Assembly: GCA_046290215.1 (NCBI GenBank)
Contig: JBKAGC010000054.1
Coordinates: 1-17,544, forward strand
Length of the DNA stretch: 17,544 nucleotides
Direction of reading: 5' to 3'
From: JAHRVQ01 sp046290215
Lineage (GTDB): Bacteria > Pseudomonadota > Gammaproteobacteria > Pseudomonadales > Azotimanducaceae
Numbering within the stretch: position 1 is the first letter of the stretch; the number at the start of each line of letters is the position of its first letter. The notes beneath the pieces were generated by a model. That model made no database searches. It was not told the origin of the DNA and saw only the letters and a program-made list of their open reading frames with translations. A program made the position numbers and the translations under genes. Of this stretch, positions 14,337 through 17,544 are shown in pieces.

Positions 14337-14346
14337 ACTTCCCCCT
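14337..14346 (-). promoter_or_regulatory. AGGGGGAAGT ribosome-binding element of the SDR gene
   Basis: AGGGGGAAGT directly abuts the ATG at 14336. This is the third identical copy at a start codon in the window and supports 14336 as the original SDR start. Confidence 0.55.
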
Positions 14347-14469
14347 TGCTACTAACATTTGGTCTATTGTGATTGGTTATCCCATCAGTGTGCCTTAGGT
14401 GTCATCGCTAGAGCAATGCACAGGTGAAAGGCGTAATAATCACCGTGGTGTGTGGCGTGGTCAGAAAAA

Positions 14470-14478
14470 TGCTATAAA
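14470..14478 (+). promoter_or_regulatory. Extended -10 promoter of the carboxyltransferase gene
   Basis: TGCTATAAA matches the extended -10 pattern TGnTATAAT in all but the last base. It is about 30 bases before the ATG at 14508. No convincing -35 box was seen at 16-18 bases upstream, as is common for extended -10 promoters. Confidence 0.45.
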
Positions 14479-14507
14479 TTCGCCAGCGCGACTATGAGCA
14501 AACGGGT

Positions 14508-16061
14508 ATGAGCTGGCAAAAAGAATCGGAAGAAATTGAGCTAAGGGTAAAGCTTTCCAAGCAGCAAGGGGGCGAGGAAGGTATTGCCAAGCAGCATGCA
14601 AAAGGGCGACTGTCCATCCGCGAACGTATAGACCTGTTAGTAGGTGAGAGCTTTGAAGAGCATGGTGAGGGCGCAGGCTTTGCAGAAAAAGACGATGCTG
14701 GGAACATTAATGCTTTTTCACCGGCGAACTATGTGGTGGGTTTTGGCGAATTAGGCGAACGCCGTGTTGTGGTTGGCGGTGAAGACTTTACCCTAAAGGG
14801 CGGCTCGCCGAACGGCGCTGGCTTACGCAAAAGTGTCTACGCTGAGGAACTGGCGGTGCAGTTTAAGGTGCCGCTAGTGAGAATGCTCGAGGGCGGCGGC
14901 GGCAGTGTTGCCGGGGGTGGTGGCGGTAAGCCGCAAACCGTTGGCTCACCTGTGTATGCCGAACCTAGATTCAAAATCATTGCCGAGGCCATGAATGTGG
15001 TGCCGGTGGTTTCTGCTGCCATGGGGCCGGTTGCAGGGTTCCCCGCGGGACGTCTGGTGGCCTCGCACTTTTCCGTCATGGTCAAAGACACCTCGCAAAT
15101 TATGGTGGCAGGTCCCGCGCTGGTGGATCGCGCCTTGAATCGATCTATGAGTAAAGAAGAGTTGGGCGGTTGGAAGGTGCATACCCGTTCAGGCATTTGT
15201 AACAACGTCGCGGATTCCGAACAAGAAGCCTTAGAGCAGGTAGAGCGCTTCTTAAGTTATTTGCCACAGAATGTCTGGCAGTTGTCTGAGCGCAAGGATT
15301 GTAGCGACGATCCTAATCGCGCCGATGAAGAGCTGCTGTCCATAGTACCAAGGGATGGCCGAATCCCGTTTGAAATGCGTGATGTCATTACTCACGTCGT
15401 GGATCGCGATAGCTGGTTTGAAATTTCGCCCTATTATGGCCAGGGGCAGATTACCGGTCTGGCCAGATTAAATGGCGCGGCAGTAGGCGTTATTGCCAAT
15501 GATTGCCGCCACTTTGCTGGCGCTATGACCGCTGACGGTTCACAAAAGGTGAAACGGATGATGGAAATGTGCGACATGTTCCATTTGCCCATTGTGAATT
15601 TTCTTGATGAACCCGGGTTTATGATCGGCCCGGATGCAGAGCAAGCCGCCACCATTCGTTACGGGATGAGCGCGGTGGCGGCGGCGGTGCAATCCACTGT
15701 ACCCTGGGCAACCATTGCTGTGCATAAGTCGTTTGGCGTCGCCTCGGCGGCACACTTTGCGCCTAACACTTATAAACTGGCGTGGCCTTCTTATGAAATG
15801 GGGGCTCTGCCGGTAGAAGGTGGTGTGGCTGTGGCATTTCACAAAGAAATTGCCGAGGCCGAAGACCCTGAGGCAAAGCGCCGCGAACTCGAAGAAAAGC
15901 TACTGGCCGGTCGTAGTCCATTCCCGATGATGGAAAGTTTCGCCGTCCATGAACTTATTGACCCTCGCCACACCCGGGCCAAATTGTGTCGTTGGATCGA
16001 CTGGATAGAACCAACCCTTGAGCAATTAAAAGGCCCGATAACCTGGGGCATGCGGCCGTAA
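14508..16061 (+). CDS. Acyl-CoA carboxylase carboxyltransferase (beta) subunit
   Basis: This is a 517-residue crotonase-fold carboxyltransferase of the propionyl/acetyl/methylcrotonyl-CoA carboxylase beta family. It transfers CO2 from carboxybiotin to an acyl-CoA. Visible landmarks are the N-terminal GRLSIRERIDLLVG (33-46), the glycine-rich GGGGSVAGGGGG and the following PVYAEPRFKIIAEAM, and the C-domain FLDEPGFMIGPDAEQ with AHFAPNTYKLAWPSYEMGA. Length is normal. The ATG at 14508 has only a weak ribosome site (ACGGG). A biotin carboxylase/BCCP alpha subunit would be required but is not in the window; the next gene is a chemoreceptor. Which acyl-CoA is used cannot be told from sequence. It could serve propionyl-CoA or branched-chain acyl-CoA arising from catabolism; this is inference. 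Confidence 0.9.
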   Translation: MSWQKESEEIELRVKLSKQQGGEEGIAKQHAKGRLSIRERIDLLVGESFEEHGEGAGFAEKDDAGNINAFSPANYVVGFGELGERRVVVGGEDFTLKGGSPNGAGLRKSVYAEELAVQFKVPLVRMLEGGGGSVAGGGGGKPQTVGSPVYAEPRFKIIAEAMNVVPVVSAAMGPVAGFPAGRLVASHFSVMVKDTSQIMVAGPALVDRALNRSMSKEELGGWKVHTRSGICNNVADSEQEALEQVERFLSYLPQNVWQLSERKDCSDDPNRADEELLSIVPRDGRIPFEMRDVITHVVDRDSWFEISPYYGQGQITGLARLNGAAVGVIANDCRHFAGAMTADGSQKVKRMMEMCDMFHLPIVNFLDEPGFMIGPDAEQAATIRYGMSAVAAAVQSTVPWATIAVHKSFGVASAAHFAPNTYKLAWPSYEMGALPVEGGVAVAFHKEIAEAEDPEAKRRELEEKLLAGRSPFPMMESFAVHELIDPRHTRAKLCRWIDWIEPTLEQLKGPITWGMRP

Positions 16062-16143
16062 CTTTTTTGCGTCATGTTAAGACAGCTGTTAACTGAGTGC
16101 ACACAAATAGAGCGCTGCCAATCTGTCCCTGGCTGCCTGGACC

Positions 16144-16160
16144 ATTAATGAAATATTAAT
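16144..16160. promoter_or_regulatory. Two ATTAAT boxes upstream of the chemoreceptor gene
   Basis: ATTAAT occurs at 16144-16149 and 16155-16160, spaced one helical turn apart, 61-77 bases before the chemoreceptor ATG in the 159-base gap. This could be an AT-rich promoter element or operator. No confident -10/-35 pair was found in the gap. Confidence 0.2.
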
Positions 16161-16220
16161 CTAGCGCATTACGAAAACCTGCCTAGACTAATGGTTGCGG
16201 TATTTGTTGTAGGAAGTTTT

Positions 16221-17544
16221 ATGATGTGGTTTTCGCGCAGCCTTGCGAATAAAGTTCTGGCGTTGATCGTTTTTAGTGTTTTAGCAGTAGCACTGGTCAA
16301 TTTCACCACCACACGTCAGTTAAGCACCTCGCTCTATGAGTTTGAGTATGTGCTTATGGATTCTGAAATTCCCCATGAGCGAGCCATCACCGGGCTCGTC
16401 ATCAAATTCAAAACTCAAGTGCAGGAATGGAAGAACGTCCTGTTACGGGGGCACGAAACCGATCAGCGTGATAAGTACTGGGGCCGCTTTAAGAAATTAG
16501 AAGCGGAAATTCAGGCTGAAGCAAATGCGCTACTTAGCGAGATTGAAGGGCAGCCAGGTGCTGATCAGTTGCGGAGTTTTGTTCGCTCTCATCAAGATAT
16601 GGCCAAGGGCTATCAACGGGGTTTTGATGCCTTTGTGGCATCCGGCTTTGTCCATACCGTCGGCGATGCGGAAGTAAAAGGCATCGACCGGGCGCCAGCG
16701 AAAACCCTGGCCAGTGCAGCGGAAATCCTTGCCGGTCACGCCGAGACGGCTACCAGCGAAGTAGTAAATGACGCCAATGATGCAATCAACTTCTCGGTCC
16801 CCTTATTAGTTGTGGTGAGCTTAGTGACTATCTCGTTAGGGTTTGCTGCTTTGCGCTACTCTTTTTCGAGGCCCATTGCGCGACTGCGAGAGCAGTTAGA
16901 CCGCTATGGCGACGGCGATTTTTCCGCAGTGGTTCAGGCGGACTCTCAAGATGAAATTGCGCGCATCGCAAAAAACGCCAATCGGATGGCAAACTATGTG
17001 CGCGATATGATGAAGCATCTTGAGGAAACTTCCGCGGGTCTTGAAACCACTTCACTTAATATCGTGACCTCGGCCGGAGAGTTTGAACGCAATACCGACA
17101 AGACTAATCACAACCTTGAAGCGACTCAGGAAGCCATGCGATTTATGTCTGACTCCTCCGAGCAGGTTTCTGGCAATGCTGATGCTGCCTTAACCGCAGC
17201 AGCCTCGGCCAATGATTCGGCCCGCGACGGCCTGGCGGTGATGGAGCGAACTGCTGCGGACATGGATCTTTTGGCGACCAATATGCGGGATGCATCTGGT
17301 GTGGTGGGGGATTTGGATAAAGGCACCGAATCCATTGGCAGTGTTTTGGAAGTGATCCGCGCGATCGCTGACCAAACAAATCTTCTTGCCCTCAATGCAG
17401 CAATTGAGGCAGCCCGTGCTGGCGAGCAGGGCCGCGGCTTTGCAGTGGTGGCAGATGAGGTCAGGCAGTTGGCCATGCGAACGCAAAATTCCATCGCCGA
17501 GATTCAAGGGATCATTGCGAGTTTGCAATCCGATGCGAAACAGG
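16221..17544 (+). CDS. Methyl-accepting chemotaxis protein (partial, runs off the window)
   Basis: An open frame of 441 codons continues past the window end. It starts MMWFSRSLANKVLALIVFSV, giving a first membrane helix (about 11-28). A mostly helical periplasmic sensor follows (about 30-188), including KTQVQEWKNVLLRG (64-77), a motif seen in many proteobacterial chemoreceptors. The second membrane helix is about 191-213. HAMP follows (about 215-265: RPIARLREQLDRYGDGDFSA). The cytoplasmic signalling domain contains the kinase-contact tip IADQTNLLALNAAIEAARAG with RGFAVVADEVRQLA. AGGAAG lies four bases before the ATG at 16221 and seven before a second ATG at 16224, so either may be used. It signals to CheA/CheW and flagella. 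The ligand is unknown; its place near catabolic genes could mean taxis to their substrate, but it is separated from the P450 locus by about 7 kb. Confidence 0.92.
   Translation, partial: MMWFSRSLANKVLALIVFSVLAVALVNFTTTRQLSTSLYEFEYVLMDSEIPHERAITGLVIKFKTQVQEWKNVLLRGHETDQRDKYWGRFKKLEAEIQAEANALLSEIEGQPGADQLRSFVRSHQDMAKGYQRGFDAFVASGFVHTVGDAEVKGIDRAPAKTLASAAEILAGHAETATSEVVNDANDAINFSVPLLVVVSLVTISLGFAALRYSFSRPIARLREQLDRYGDGDFSAVVQADSQDEIARIAKNANRMANYVRDMMKHLEETSAGLETTSLNIVTSAGEFERNTDKTNHNLEATQEAMRFMSDSSEQVSGNADAALTAAASANDSARDGLAVMERTAADMDLLATNMRDASGVVGDLDKGTESIGSVLEVIRAIADQTNLLALNAAIEAARAGEQGRGFAVVADEVRQLAMRTQNSIAEIQGIIASLQSDAKQ

Noticed and set aside
14494..14511. Five-codon upstream ORF (MSKRV) overlapping the carboxyltransferase start by ATGA
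   Set aside because: It lacks a ribosome site and is too short to distinguish from chance.
16062..16070. Intrinsic terminator after the carboxyltransferase gene (run of six T)
   Set aside because: The preceding sequence has only a 4-base GGCC pairing with a long loop, not a convincing stem.
1..17544. Mobile elements, CRISPR arrays, tRNA or rRNA genes
   Set aside because: No transposase, integrase, terminal repeats, regularly spaced repeats or recognisable RNA gene was found on either strand.

Overview
The window looks like a chromosomal piece of a Gram-negative hydrocarbon- or terpenoid-oxidising bacterium. Pseudomonadota is likely and Gammaproteobacteria is plausible, but this is inferred from gene families only; there is no rRNA or other marker gene. 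Supporting signs are two CYP153-type P450s, lipoprotein and Sec signal peptides, a three-subunit proton-translocating transhydrogenase and a membrane chemoreceptor. Base composition looks balanced (near half GC by eye). I found no tRNA, rRNA, CRISPR array, transposase or phage gene.

Region 1 (1-9281) is an oxidative catabolism block. A CYP153 P450 (plus strand) faces a three-gene minus-strand operon: GMC alcohol oxidoreductase, D-aminoacylase-type amidohydrolase, NAD-dependent epimerase/dehydratase. Divergent from that operon is an ECF41-group sigma factor with a fused SnoaL-like C-terminal domain. It is preceded by a near-textbook ECF41 promoter (TGTCACA-N16-CGTC). Convergent with the sigma gene is a second minus-strand operon: a second CYP153, a 2-hydroxychromene-2-carboxylate isomerase-like (DsbA/kappa-GST fold) gene broken by a frameshift, a small lipoprotein, and an exported SnoaL/NTF2-like protein. 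A sensible reading is terminal hydroxylation of a hydrophobic substrate by the P450s, then alcohol oxidation by the GMC enzyme and further processing. The substrate is unknown, and no ferredoxin or ferredoxin reductase for the P450s lies in the window.

Region 2 (9413-14336) holds an orphan response regulator with a poorly characterised C-terminal half, convergent with the pntAa-pntAb-pntB transhydrogenase operon. An interleaved three-arm terminator sits between them. Upstream on the same strand is a short-chain dehydrogenase whose N-terminal nucleotide-binding motif is disrupted. pntAb carries two frame-breaking single-base losses.

Region 3 (14508-17544) has an acyl-CoA carboxylase carboxyltransferase subunit and the start of a methyl-accepting chemotaxis protein that runs off the window.

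The most notable points are the ECF41 promoter inside a CYP153/GMC locus, the divergence of the two CYP153 paralogues in substrate-contacting loops, the interleaved terminator, a repeated AGGGGGAAGT element at three start codons, and a cluster of indels that are either assembly errors or real gene decay. No intergenic gap exceeds about 235 bases.
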